DNA of 64,000 nucleotides. Source: an uncultured Muribaculaceae bacterium. Its GTDB lineage: Bacteria > Bacteroidota > Bacteroidia > Bacteroidales > Muribaculaceae. The position numbers were made by a program, and so were the translations under genes. Location: the NCBI GenBank assembly GCA_904502025.1, contig CAJGDJ010000004.1:16099-80098 (forward strand), given 5' to 3'. This document shows positions 37,001-44,651 of this stretch, piece after piece. The notes beneath the pieces are model-generated. The model ran no database searches. It was not told the DNA's origin and saw only the letters and a program-made list of their open reading frames with translations. Within the stretch, counting starts at the first letter, position 1. Every line of letters begins with the position of its first letter.

Positions 37001-38564
37001 TAAGACAACCAAGAATGAACCATTTACTGTTAAAACACGACCTATTGATGCTAATTCGGTAGAGGTGTTGACACGTGGTGATCAGAATATTAAATTTACA
37101 GTAGTTGAGGTATTACAGGAAGAACATAGCACATGGAGAAATATCGCCGATTATGCAACTCGGTTTGTGTTATTGACTCGAAGTGCGAGTGTGCGTTATC
37201 GCACTTCAAAATCAATGTCATTACCTTTATTCACCCCTGAAATAGGAAATATATTCGGACAATCAACTGATTATGGACCAATGTCTCCCGGTCTTGATTT
37301 TGCTTTTGGCTTCTCCGATGAATCATATATTAACCGAGCTTTAGACCGCGGTTGGTTGATGACTGATAATGGGCAAACCTCTCCGGCTGTGTGGTCAAAC
37401 ACTGAAGAACTTAATGCAGAATTAAACCTTGAACCTATTCGAGGCTTAAAAATTCAATTAACAGCAAATCGCACTGATAATCGCACAAATCAAATACAAT
37501 TTATGTATGAAAATATGCCCACATCTCGTTCGGGTAGTTTCACTATGACACATTGTGCCATTGCTACATCGTTAAGAAGTGGTGGAAATGCTGATAATTC
37601 ATATTATAGTGAATCATTTAATACATTCCTTTCAAATATACCTGTAGTAGCTAAACGATTTGAACAGCAATACTATGGAAAAAAATATCCGACTTCCGGA
37701 TTTATGCAAAATAATATATATGCAGGAAACACATTTGACCCTAATGTAGGAACAGTTAGTCAAACAAGTAGTGATGTGCTTATCCCTGCATTTATGGCTG
37801 CTTATACAGGTAAGAATGCTACAGACGCAAATCTTGATCTATTCCCATCGTTTGCATACGTATTACCTAACTGGCGTGTAACTTATGATGGATTACTAAA
37901 AATTGGTAATTTGAAAAATATTTTCAAAACATTCAAGCTCACACACGCATATCAATGTACCTATACCGTAGGTTCTTATTCTTCATACCTTAATTGGATT
38001 AGTACAGATGGTGAATTTGGATTTACTCTCGACGAATTGACTGGAACTCCTATTCCGTCATCTCCATATAATATTTCATCAGTTGCGATAACTGAAAAAT
38101 TTGCCCCATTGATTGGATTGAATGTTACATTGAAAAACGATTTGCAATTTAATGCTGAATATCGTGATGGCCGCACCTTGACACTCAACTCAAGTGCTGG
38201 TCAAGTTGTTGAAGCAACAAATAAAGCAGTTACTGTTGGAGCCGGATATAAGATTGTTGGGTTTAATTCAGTATTGAAGATGAAAAAATCAGCCGGTGTA
38301 AGCAATGATTTAACTCTCAATGCCGATTTCTCATATCAACAAAGTCAAGCATTGATTCGTAATATTGAAAATAATTATACTCAAGCTACCAACGGAACAC
38401 AATCATTGTCGGTTAATGTTACAGCCAACTATGTGATGAGTAAGCGATTGACCATCGGTGCATATTTCGACCACCAAGTCAACACCCCACTTGTGTCATC
38501 ATCATCTTATCCAACATCAAACAGTAATTACGGTATCTCTATCAATCTCTCATTAACAAGATAA
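31092..38564 (+). CDS. sprA: SprA, type IX secretion outer-membrane translocon
   Basis: At 2490 residues this is the largest gene in the window. SprA (Sov) is the giant outer-membrane beta-barrel through which T9SS cargo leaves the cell. A signal peptide (about 13-33, with a basic start) is followed by a Pro/Ala/Lys-rich stretch, then the SprA N-terminal region (FNIFDMNFALGPLEKVFGPGGVQLKTQG). The rest is almost entirely alternating beta-strand sequence with aromatic girdles, ending in amphipathic strands. Length agrees with known SprA (2400-2500). In-window candidates for its cargo are the two S8 proteases and perhaps the BspA-like protein. Other core por/gld genes are elsewhere. Confidence 0.96.
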   Translation: MGKEIKKSITYKYLLGVITLLLSTSLFYSTAQYYKSELKAPAPAQSEAPKESGDNKKRKKDNSNNGMNFPIKHAAPQSYEELLYPQETPIDLRQPKNIESHAEYDPITCSYIIRTKVGDREIITPFILSEKQYNDWKVRESMQEYYRQRNTEAITEKEKKPFNIFDMNFALGPLEKVFGPGGVQLKTQGTITLNLGVKSNKTDNPSLSLEARRKTYFDFDEKIQANITASVGDRMKFNMSYNTDATFDFDSKNIKLAYEGKEDDIVKNIEAGNVSMTTGSSLIKGSTALFGIKSKLQFGKFTATALVSQQNSESKTVNTKGGAQTTDFEVNADAYDQNRHYFLAHYFRDNYDKFASKLPYVSSGVNITRIEVWVTNKTGNYNQARNLVAFMDLGENRRLANNIWVPNHTFDNPANSSNNLLSTIKNEYPEARNINLVTQALEPLSLYGFNGGEDFEKVESARLLSESEYTLNSTLGYISMKSALNADEVLAVAYEYTYNGQVYQVGEFSSDITSTDNSLYVKMLKSTTVNPRLPMWDLMMKNVYSLGAYKIQKTKFKLNIKYLSDTTGTKINYLPVPGLNDKSLLQVMNLDRIDNNEQSNPDGFFDYIEGYTVLSATGRIIFPVVEPFGSHLATKIDNPALAQQYVYNELYDSTLVVARQFADKNKFILTGEYQASNGSQIRLNAMNVPRGSVVVTAGGVTLVENSDYTVDYSMGIVTITNQSIIDSGQSISVSLENQSMFSTQRKTLLGLDLQYQFNKDFNIGATLMHFSEKALTEKVSIGDEVINNTIWGLNLSYNTEFMWLTNLLNKIPTMNAIQPSKFSINGEFAHLVPHQQKSGSNQGSSYVDDFESSQTGVDLRSPYAWFLASTPYEQGANALFPEAQLNNNVDYGKNRALLSWYYIDRMFTQRNSNLAPGYISSDLEQLSNPYVREVTSQEIFPGRELNYGESSTIQTLNLSFYPTERGPYNLDATNIDENGNLLFPEKRWGGIMRKLDNTNFEQSNIEYVQFWLMNPFLDEKNPNYDGGDLYINFGELSEDILKDGLKSYENGLPVDGNQQFMKQTVWGKVSSQNSLTYAFDNTAGARLAQDLGLDGLSNNEEFQYESYSNYLNQLRQKLAPTAIDQMQLDQFSPFNDPAGDNYHFFRGYDYDEQRLSILERYKHYNGVEGNSLSPEDSPEALYQSARSVPDVEDINQDNTLNEYERYFQYKVSIRPEDLVVGKNYITDKQVSLVRTRDGKDQEVEWYQFKIPLNDYERIVGSISDFSTIRFARMFMTGFKQTTHLRFATFELVRGEWRTYDFNLNNRGDTPAEGQLDVSVVNIEENASRQPVNYVLPPGVTRIVDPGQSQITQLNEQSMMMKVVGLQAGDGRGVYRNTQLDLRNYNKLQMWIHAESLIDDVTNLRSGEMSAFIRLGTDVKNNYYEYEIPLTLTPPGKYNTYSSSDQYAVWPQANFLDLNLQNLVDLKKQRNIAKNQEGSGVGYATLYTGRDPDNENNRMAVLGNPSLSDVRVILVGVRNNSSTTKDGIVWLNELKVTDFENEGGWAAKANATLGMSDVATVNVGAHIETAGFGGVDQSLNSRRIDDYEQYNVAVQADLGRFLPEKAKLKAPIYYSVSNEKTSPKYNPLDQDVLLKDALDAVTTEHEKDSIEAFAIERTKIESFSISGFKFDVQSKNPMPWDPANFTLNFSFNKQTKMDPTTEYEYTNDYRGSFQYSYSPYVKGLKPLSWMKSKNKNLKFLKDWELNWLPNSISFLTTMSRYYYEQQTRSEVDVMFQLPVSVSKNFIWDRQLALTWNLTKQLNLTFNSNTAARIEEPIGAVNRKLFPDKYKEWKDSVWENILHMGTPWSYNQTFTGSYKLPFSKIPVLDFITGSVSYNAIYKWDRGAQIEDVNLGNTISNQASWNMDGRMNFEALYKKIPYLKDVEKRFSSTRQKSTSNRKAKKFERTYKLLEDTSLIIKHNLRTKKVKVTAKTTKNEPFTVKTRPIDANSVEVLTRGDQNIKFTVVEVLQEEHSTWRNIADYATRFVLLTRSASVRYRTSKSMSLPLFTPEIGNIFGQSTDYGPMSPGLDFAFGFSDESYINRALDRGWLMTDNGQTSPAVWSNTEELNAELNLEPIRGLKIQLTANRTDNRTNQIQFMYENMPTSRSGSFTMTHCAIATSLRSGGNADNSYYSESFNTFLSNIPVVAKRFEQQYYGKKYPTSGFMQNNIYAGNTFDPNVGTVSQTSSDVLIPAFMAAYTGKNATDANLDLFPSFAYVLPNWRVTYDGLLKIGNLKNIFKTFKLTHAYQCTYTVGSYSSYLNWISTDGEFGFTLDELTGTPIPSSPYNISSVAITEKFAPLIGLNVTLKNDLQFNAEYRDGRTLTLNSSAGQVVEATNKAVTVGAGYKIVGFNSVLKMKKSAGVSNDLTLNADFSYQQSQALIRNIENNYTQATNGTQSLSVNVTANYVMSKRLTIGAYFDHQVNTPLVSSSSYPTSNSNYGISINLSLTR

Positions 38565-38579
38565 GATACAATATCTTAT
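38561..38579. terminator. Short hairpin spanning both convergent stop codons
   Basis: ATAAGATA (38561-38568), loop CAA, TATCTTAT (38572-38579). The stop codons of sprA and of the minus-strand phosphoesterase both lie inside it. It is AT-rich and short, so termination strength is doubtful. Confidence 0.45.
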
Positions 38580-40378
38580 TTATTCAACTTAAATATTGTC
38601 CCTTCGATGAGTGAGGTGTAAATGTTGCCGGTGGTGGGGTCAAGATCAATGCCGTTTGTCTCAGATTTGCCAAGGGTTAATGTTTCAATCACAGATTGTG
38701 TTTTGGGATTTACTGCAACAATTAACCCACGACGAGAACCGGCATATACGATGCCATCTTTTTCAGCAACGATACAGGGGGCATGTTCATATCCAAGTTT
38801 CATATCTACAATCCATAATTTATTAAATTCGGCAGTAGTGGCGTCAACGGCTACTAATTCTCCGTCCATTGTTTTGGCATATACGCGAGAGCCATCTTCG
38901 CTACACCCAAGACTTTCTCGATATTTGTGGTCTTTATTTCTCCAAATGGTTTTACCGGTTTTGCGGTCGATAGCAGTCATGTAACGGTCGGGAGCTACGA
39001 TGTAAATACGTTCAGCCGTTACAACGGGAACAACGTTGCCGGGTCCAAGTTGATTGCGTGAAGAACCATTGTTCCATTTCCATTTGAGTTGACCTGTTTT
39101 GGCGTCAAGACAGTATAGATATGTGTCCCATGCACCAAAAATTACTTCGCCATTATCTATCACAGGTGCTGCTTGACAATAGTTGTTGAGTGAGTCATAT
39201 CGCCAAATAAGTTTACGTTTCTTTGCATCCCATTTTTCGAATTTATTGTATCCACCAATGTAAAGAGCGTTGTCAACACATACGCCATCAGCGACGTATG
39301 CACCTTCTGATGCATCGCGTTGAACGATTTCTCCATTTTTAGGATTTATCCATAACAGTTCTTTTGCTGCAGATGGTATTACAACATATTTCCCGGCAAC
39401 TACAGGACGAGCAAATAACGAAGCTCCGGTGGGTATTGCCCACATTTCTTTACCGGTATTTTTGTCAATAGATTTGGCATAGCCAAGTGAATTGCCAAAG
39501 TAAATATTCTTTTTGTCAAATCCTAAACGAGTGAATATTGATGCACTATCGGCATAGAGAGGTTGTTGATCGGCTTTTGATTTAATATTGCTGTCGATTG
39601 ATGGTAACGAAATTGCAAACCCATCTACTTTGATAGGCTCTTTTCCTAATTGTTTGTTGTGGAAAATTACCGAGTCGGCACTGATGTCCATAATCGTGTA
39701 GCCATAGTTGCCATTTTTGAAATCAAGAGAGCGTACCATCATGCAGTTGATGTCGCCAAAGTTTTCACTTACATATTTTTCATACTTATGATAATGCCCA
39801 TTTACATGAGCAATGACCGGATATTTGCGAAGAACTCGTATATAATCATCATAGTTGTCGAGGTCTTTCTTTAGAGGGTAGTGGTTGAATGATATCACAC
39901 GTTTCCCACTTGTGCAACGCTCTGCAAGCGTTTTATCGAGCCAATGGAGGTCCTCTTGTTTGATGTGTCCGTCACCCATTTTCATGTAAGGTCCACATGC
40001 GATACCTACAATGACCAATGAATCTCTTTCGGTAACAAAACGGTCATTTCCCCATAAATCGAAGATTGTTTTTGTTGCACTTTGTGACCATGTAGTTTCA
40101 TGGTTGCCTGGAAGTACAAATTGGGGTTTGTTAATGAGGTCAAGTATTGATTTTACATTGCGTAATTCTTTGTCAGAACCCTCATTGGTGAGGTCGCCAT
40201 TGATTATTACCATATCGGCATCTGAATTGTTGACTTCATCAACGGCAATGCGTAGATTTTTCTCGCATTCATTGCCGGGTAAAACATGAAGATCAGCAAA
40301 AATAATTATGCGAGTAGCACTAACTGAAAATATTGAAAAAAGGAGTATTAAACTTGTTAAAGACGATTTGAGTTTCAT
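38576..40378 (-). CDS. Secreted metallophosphoesterase fused to PQQ-like beta-propeller
   Basis: The 600-residue protein has a signal peptide (1-21). A calcineurin-like phosphoesterase domain covers about 22-270: FADLHV (D29, H31), INGDLT (D62), PGNHE (N92, H93), SFNHYPL and VNGHYH, the complete two-metal site. From about 280 to the end come repeated blades of the PQQ/WD40-like type (SIDKNTGKEMWAIPTGASLF, CLDAKTGQLKWKWNNG, AIDRKTGKTIWRNKD). The hydrolysed phosphoester and the propeller's ligand are unknown. It is divergent from dnaG with no shared function evident. Confidence 0.88.
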   Translation of the reverse strand: MKLKSSLTSLILLFSIFSVSATRIIIFADLHVLPGNECEKNLRIAVDEVNNSDADMVIINGDLTNEGSDKELRNVKSILDLINKPQFVLPGNHETTWSQSATKTIFDLWGNDRFVTERDSLVIVGIACGPYMKMGDGHIKQEDLHWLDKTLAERCTSGKRVISFNHYPLKKDLDNYDDYIRVLRKYPVIAHVNGHYHKYEKYVSENFGDINCMMVRSLDFKNGNYGYTIMDISADSVIFHNKQLGKEPIKVDGFAISLPSIDSNIKSKADQQPLYADSASIFTRLGFDKKNIYFGNSLGYAKSIDKNTGKEMWAIPTGASLFARPVVAGKYVVIPSAAKELLWINPKNGEIVQRDASEGAYVADGVCVDNALYIGGYNKFEKWDAKKRKLIWRYDSLNNYCQAAPVIDNGEVIFGAWDTYLYCLDAKTGQLKWKWNNGSSRNQLGPGNVVPVVTAERIYIVAPDRYMTAIDRKTGKTIWRNKDHKYRESLGCSEDGSRVYAKTMDGELVAVDATTAEFNKLWIVDMKLGYEHAPCIVAEKDGIVYAGSRRGLIVAVNPKTQSVIETLTLGKSETNGIDLDPTTGNIYTSLIEGTIFKLNK

Positions 40379-40421
40379 GATTTTAACTGGTTGTAGATAA
40401 ATATTTAATAAAATTGATTGT

Positions 40422-40429
40422 CAAAGATA
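40422..40429 (-). promoter_or_regulatory. -7 promoter box of the phosphoesterase gene
   Basis: Minus-strand TATCTTTG, 43 bases before the start at 40378, in the intergenic space shared with dnaG. Confidence 0.55.
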
Positions 40430-40451
40430 CTGAAATAAAATCATATTTCAT

Positions 40452-40459
40452 TAATTTTG
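40452..40459 (+). promoter_or_regulatory. -7 promoter box of dnaG
   Basis: TAATTTTG, 18 bases before the dnaG ATG at 40478, implying a very short leader. Confidence 0.5.
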
Positions 40460-40477
40460 TAGTCTTGAATATTCCGT

Positions 40478-42697
40478 ATGAAGAAAATTGATCGCGAAAC
40501 GGTACAAAAAATTCTGGACACTGCCGACATTGTCGATGTAGTGAGCGACTTCGTACATCTTAAACGTCGAGGTGCTAACTATATAGGATTATGTCCTTTC
40601 CATAACGAACGCACACCCTCATTCTCGGTATCGAAATCAAAAGGTATATGCAAATGTTTTAGTTGTGGCAAGGGTGGTAGTTCGGTCAATTTTTTGATGG
40701 AACTTGAGCAGATGTCTTACTATGATGCTTTGCGTTATCTCGCAAAAAAGTATCATATTGAGATAAAAGAGCATGAAATGACCGAAAAAGAACGCGAAGA
40801 AGCCACAGAGCGAGAAAGTATGCTTGCAGTGAGTGAATTTGCGTTGCAACACTTCGAAAATAATCTCAATAATACCGATGATGGTCGTGATATAGGGTTG
40901 AGTTATTTTTATGAGAGAGGCATTAATGAGGCTTCGATAAAAAAATTCCGTCTTGGATATTCGTTAGAAAAACGTGATGATTTAAGTTCAACAGCACGAG
41001 AAAAAGGGTATAACGAAAAATATCTCGTAAGCACAGGGTTATGTGTCCAAAATGAAGCAGGCAAAGTTTATGACCGTTTTAAGGGTAGGGTGATGTATCC
41101 TATTTTTAGCATCAGTGGAAAGGTACTTGGCTTCGGTGGTCGCACGCTGCGTAAAGATAAGGAGGTGGCAAAATATGTCAATTCGCCCGAAACGATTATC
41201 TATCGCAAAAGTTACGAGCTATATGGTTTATATCAAGCAAAACAAGCAATCGTAAAGAAGGATAAATGTATCCTCGTTGAGGGGTATATGGACGTTATAT
41301 CAATGTCGCAATCGGGCATTGAAAACGTTGTTGCATCATCGGGAACGTCATTAACCGAGGGACAAATACGTCTCATTCACCGATTTACCGAAAACGTAAC
41401 GGTTATTTATGATAGTGACCCGGCAGGCATAAAAGCCTCATTGAGAGGTATTGATATGTTGTTGGCTGAAGGACTCAACATAAAAGTGATGTTACTGCCC
41501 GAGGGGGAAGATCCCGACTCATTTGCTCAAAGTCATTCAACAAGTGAACTCGAAGAATATCTCGCTTCGCATGAACAAGATTTTATCGAGTTTAAGACAG
41601 CTATATTATTGCAGGGGGCAGAAAATGACCCTATTCAAAGGTCAAAAGCAATCTCCGACATAGTACGTTCAATTTCGGTAATTCCCGATGATATAACGCG
41701 AGCTATGTATATTAAGGAGTGTAGCCGTCGATTGGAAATTGATGAAAAACTTCTTACTCGTCAAGTCTCAAAAAAGATAGCTGAGCGTATAGAAAAAGAA
41801 GCACAACAACGTCAACGTCAAATAGCAAAGGAATCTCTTAACGATGTCGAAAATATTGAACAAACCGATGCTGTTGATGTTGAATTGCAAGACGTTATTC
41901 AAGAGGTTCAAACATCGCAACCATTGGTTATTGTTGACAATAGAGATAGTAAATATCTTGAACCTTACGAGAAAGAGGTGTTGCGATATGTACTGAAATA
42001 TGGTATGCTGCCATTGTGTGAAGTGTGTGATGAGGAGGGTAATACAGCTCCAATGTCGGTGCTTGAATATGTGGAGAGTGAACTAAAGGACGACGATATA
42101 AAGTTTACCAACAGTCAATATGCTCGAGTGTATGAGGTGGCTTGTAGCGTTGCTACTTCGGCTTTTGAAAATGATTTAGCTGAGACAGAGAAGCGATTAA
42201 AGCAAAATTATGCTCAAATGATGAATGACGGTGTCGCTGAAATTCAAAAAACAGCAACGAATTTGTCGGATATCACTATGCAAGAACAGATGTTGGAGAG
42301 TAAATGTAATGAGCTTTACAATAAAGGATTGTATGAATTTAAGATGATGTATATTGTGAAGAATCTCATTTCAAGCCCTGAAGATGTGGTGCGTCATATC
42401 ACTACCGACCTTGTGAGTGAGAAATATGTATTGAGCAAAGTGCACACCAAATATGCTAAAATAGAAACCGAACAAGACCGTCTTGATGAGTTTGTGCCTC
42501 GTGCTATTTATGAATTGAAAGATGCGATTTTGGAGTGTCAGTTACGGGATATTCGGTATAGAATTAAGGAAATTGGCACAAAGAGTGGAAATGCCGATGA
42601 GCTAATGTCGTTGATGACAAAAACTATGGAATTGCAACAGTTGAAAGGCGAGTTTGCTAAAATTTTAGGTGAACGCATTGTTGCCCCACGAAAATAA
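40478..42697 (+). CDS. dnaG: DNA primase
   Basis: DnaG makes RNA primers at the fork. The 739-residue protein has the N-terminal CHC2 zinc ribbon (C39, H42, C60, C63), the catalytic core with YVNSPETIIYRKSYELYGL, and a TOPRIM region (ILVEGYMDVISMSQSGIENV, TVIYDSDPAGIKASLRGIDM). A long charged C-terminal section from about residue 430 contains Gln/Arg/Glu-rich linkers and is longer than the E. coli helicase-binding domain. Unlike the classical macromolecular synthesis operon, no rpsU or rpoD flanks it. Confidence 0.97.
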   Translation: MKKIDRETVQKILDTADIVDVVSDFVHLKRRGANYIGLCPFHNERTPSFSVSKSKGICKCFSCGKGGSSVNFLMELEQMSYYDALRYLAKKYHIEIKEHEMTEKEREEATERESMLAVSEFALQHFENNLNNTDDGRDIGLSYFYERGINEASIKKFRLGYSLEKRDDLSSTAREKGYNEKYLVSTGLCVQNEAGKVYDRFKGRVMYPIFSISGKVLGFGGRTLRKDKEVAKYVNSPETIIYRKSYELYGLYQAKQAIVKKDKCILVEGYMDVISMSQSGIENVVASSGTSLTEGQIRLIHRFTENVTVIYDSDPAGIKASLRGIDMLLAEGLNIKVMLLPEGEDPDSFAQSHSTSELEEYLASHEQDFIEFKTAILLQGAENDPIQRSKAISDIVRSISVIPDDITRAMYIKECSRRLEIDEKLLTRQVSKKIAERIEKEAQQRQRQIAKESLNDVENIEQTDAVDVELQDVIQEVQTSQPLVIVDNRDSKYLEPYEKEVLRYVLKYGMLPLCEVCDEEGNTAPMSVLEYVESELKDDDIKFTNSQYARVYEVACSVATSAFENDLAETEKRLKQNYAQMMNDGVAEIQKTATNLSDITMQEQMLESKCNELYNKGLYEFKMMYIVKNLISSPEDVVRHITTDLVSEKYVLSKVHTKYAKIETEQDRLDEFVPRAIYELKDAILECQLRDIRYRIKEIGTKSGNADELMSLMTKTMELQQLKGEFAKILGERIVAPRK

Positions 42698-42728
42698 GCA
42701 GATTTAAGATAACTCAAATCCTAAAGAT

Positions 42729-43277
42729 ATGAAACAGGAAATTAAACAAACACTGATGGCAATAGTGGGACTATTACTCAGCACAACTGTATTTGCCCAC
42801 GACTTTGAAGTCGATGGCATTTATTACAACATTACCGATGAAACTGCCAAAACAGTTGAGGTGACTTTTAAAGGGAGTTATTACTATAGTTATTCTGAAT
42901 ATTCAGGAACTGTTACCATCCCCTCTTCGGTAACTTATAGCGGCACTACCTATTCCGTAACCGAGATTGGCGACGATGCGTTCTCTTGTTGTGCCGGCTT
43001 GACTTCGGTAACTATCCCCAATTCCTTAACAAGCATTGGTAATCGTGCTTTTGGCGATTGTACTTCATTAAAAGACCTTAGAATAGAAGATGGAGAATCA
43101 ACATTATCGCTTGGATATAACTATTGTAGTTCATCATATACAGGAGAAGGACTATTTTATGACTGCCCATTAGAAACACTTTATCTCGGTAGAAACTTAA
43201 GTTATAATACTGGTTATGATTATGGCTATTCTCCTTTTTATAAAAAAAACTACACTAAAATCAGTTACAATCGGTAA
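42729..43277 (+). CDS. BspA-like leucine-rich repeat protein, 5' part of a frameshifted gene
   Basis: This 182-residue reading has a signal peptide (about 1-24, ending VFAH) and then BspA/TpLRR repeats such as VTEIGDDAFSCCAGLTSVTIPNSL and TSIGNRAF. It runs into a run of eight A (43242-43249) after the codons for SPFY and then ends out of frame. Removing one A restores SPFYKKTTLKSVTIGNS, which matches a second copy of the same block downstream (YSPFYDKSTLKSVTIGNS). It is therefore the N-terminal part of one gene that continues to 44451. BspA-type proteins are surface adhesins or binding proteins. Confidence 0.82.
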   Translation: MKQEIKQTLMAIVGLLLSTTVFAHDFEVDGIYYNITDETAKTVEVTFKGSYYYSYSEYSGTVTIPSSVTYSGTTYSVTEIGDDAFSCCAGLTSVTIPNSLTSIGNRAFGDCTSLKDLRIEDGESTLSLGYNYCSSSYTGEGLFYDCPLETLYLGRNLSYNTGYDYGYSPFYKKNYTKISYNR

Positions 43278-43660
43278 TAGCGTTACCAGCATTGGTGATA
43301 ATGCTTTCTATAATTGCCGTGGCTTGACCAGCGTTACCATCGGTAATAGCGTTAGAAGCATTGGTGATAATGCTTTCTCTGGTTGCACCGGCTTGACAAG
43401 CGTTACAATCCCAAATGCCGTTACAAGCATTGGTAATAAAACTTTCGGTTATTGTACTTCATTAAAAGACCTTCGAATAGAAGATGGAGAATCAACTTTA
43501 TCGCTTGGGTATAATTCATCAGGTACAGGAGAAGGACTATTTTATGACTGCCCATTAGAAACACTTTATCTTGGAAGAAATTTAAGTTATGATACTAGTT
43601 CTGATGGGTATTCTCCTTTCTATGATAAATCCACACTAAAATCAGTTACAATCGGTAATA
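43061..43660 (+). repeat. Internal 131-codon duplication in the LRR gene
   Basis: The stretch starting TACTTCATTAAAAGACC at 43061 recurs at 43455, and both copies continue through the LEDGE-like block to the SPFY and VTIGNSVTSIG segment. The offset of 394 bases is 131 codons plus one, which independently places one extra base between the copies. Confidence 0.75.
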
Positions 43661-44451
43661 GCGTTACAAGTATTGGTAGTTCTGCTTTCGAAGGTTGCTC
43701 TTCTTTGCCTGAAATCAATATTCCAAGCAATGTGGCATCTATTGAGGATTATGCGTTTAGTGATTGCTCATCGCTTGCCATTGTGACAATAGCCGAACGT
43801 GAAACCGAACTTACCCTTGGTTCAAACGGCAGTGAGCCAATGTTTGCTGATTGTCCGCTAAATACGGTTTATATCGGAGGAAATATCAATTATCCAACTT
43901 CTTCGAGCAATGGATATTCTCCATTCTATCGCAACACAAGCCTTGAAACGGTAATAATCACCGATAAAGAGACTGAAATTTCTGATAACGAGTTTTATAG
44001 CTGTACCGGATTAAAGAATGTGACAATGGGTGACAGCGTGAAGAAAATAGGTAATTGGGCATTCTCGGGATGTTCAAGTCTGGAGTATTTCGCATTTGGT
44101 TCGGGCATGAAGGCCATAGGCGAGGAAGCATTCAGTGACTGTACCGCAATGACCAAACTAATAAGTAAAGCAGTGACACCTCCTGTATGTGGCACACAAG
44201 CTCTCGATGATATTAATAAATGGACGTGTGAGCTATATGTTCCCGGAGAGGCTATCCCTGATTATCAAGCAGCCGACCAATGGAAAGAGTTTTTCTTTAT
44301 GTATGATGGCGTTACAGGCATAAAAAACGACAATAATGCAATTGAAGTTGTTCGCTATGATATTAATGGTCGTTTGCTCACTGAACCAACAAAAGGTATC
44401 AATATCGTAAAATATAGCGACGGTACTACAAGAAAAGAAATCGTAAAATAA
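43216..44451 (+). CDS. BspA-like leucine-rich repeat protein, 3' part of a frameshifted gene
   Basis: The frame is open from 43216, but meaningful sequence begins just after the poly-A tract near 43250. It continues the repeats (ITSIGDNAFYNCRGL-type units of about 23 residues) through about residue 330. The tail then changes (VVRYDINGRLL, GINIVKYSDGTTRKEIVK), resembling a T9SS type A sorting domain. With the upstream part it would make a ~574-residue exported protein. As written this half lacks a signal peptide. The break may be a true pseudogene, phase variation in the A8 tract, slippage during expression, or an assembly error. Confidence 0.8.
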   Translation: MIMAILLFIKKTTLKSVTIGNSVTSIGDNAFYNCRGLTSVTIGNSVRSIGDNAFSGCTGLTSVTIPNAVTSIGNKTFGYCTSLKDLRIEDGESTLSLGYNSSGTGEGLFYDCPLETLYLGRNLSYDTSSDGYSPFYDKSTLKSVTIGNSVTSIGSSAFEGCSSLPEINIPSNVASIEDYAFSDCSSLAIVTIAERETELTLGSNGSEPMFADCPLNTVYIGGNINYPTSSSNGYSPFYRNTSLETVIITDKETEISDNEFYSCTGLKNVTMGDSVKKIGNWAFSGCSSLEYFAFGSGMKAIGEEAFSDCTAMTKLISKAVTPPVCGTQALDDINKWTCELYVPGEAIPDYQAADQWKEFFFMYDGVTGIKNDNNAIEVVRYDINGRLLTEPTKGINIVKYSDGTTRKEIVK

Positions 44452-44452
44452 A

Positions 44453-44487
44453 ATTGAAAGTTGATAATTGAAAATTGAGAGTTGAAA
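44453..44487. repeat. Five tandem heptamers (RTTGANA) after the LRR gene
   Basis: ATTGAAA, GTTGATA, ATTGAAA, ATTGAGA, GTTGAAA follow one another without gaps, beginning one base after the LRR stop codon. Period-7 arrays of this kind are known as intergenic repeats in some bacteria; function unknown. Confidence 0.75.
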
Positions 44488-44528
44488 AACTCAATGATTA
44501 TGATTCTCTAAAATCGCAATTAAATCAG

Positions 44529-44563
44529 AACCCCACAAGTGCGTTTGCATTTTGTGGGGTTTC
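44529..44563 (+). terminator. Intrinsic terminator after the LRR gene
   Basis: AACCCCACAA (44529-44538) pairs with TTGTGGGGTT (44552-44561), 13-base loop, followed by TCTT. Strong GC stem in AT-rich surroundings. Confidence 0.85.
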
Positions 44564-44651
44564 TTATTGATATATAGGTGTTTCTGTCCTCGATGCTAAT
44601 ATGTGTAATTTTGTTATTATATTATTTATTGTCGGTTGCGATATGAGTTGT

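Noticed and set aside
42729..44451. Two independent neighbouring LRR genes
   Set aside because: The second half lacks a signal peptide and a sensible start, and one base removed from the A8 run joins the halves into a sequence that matches a downstream repeat unit.
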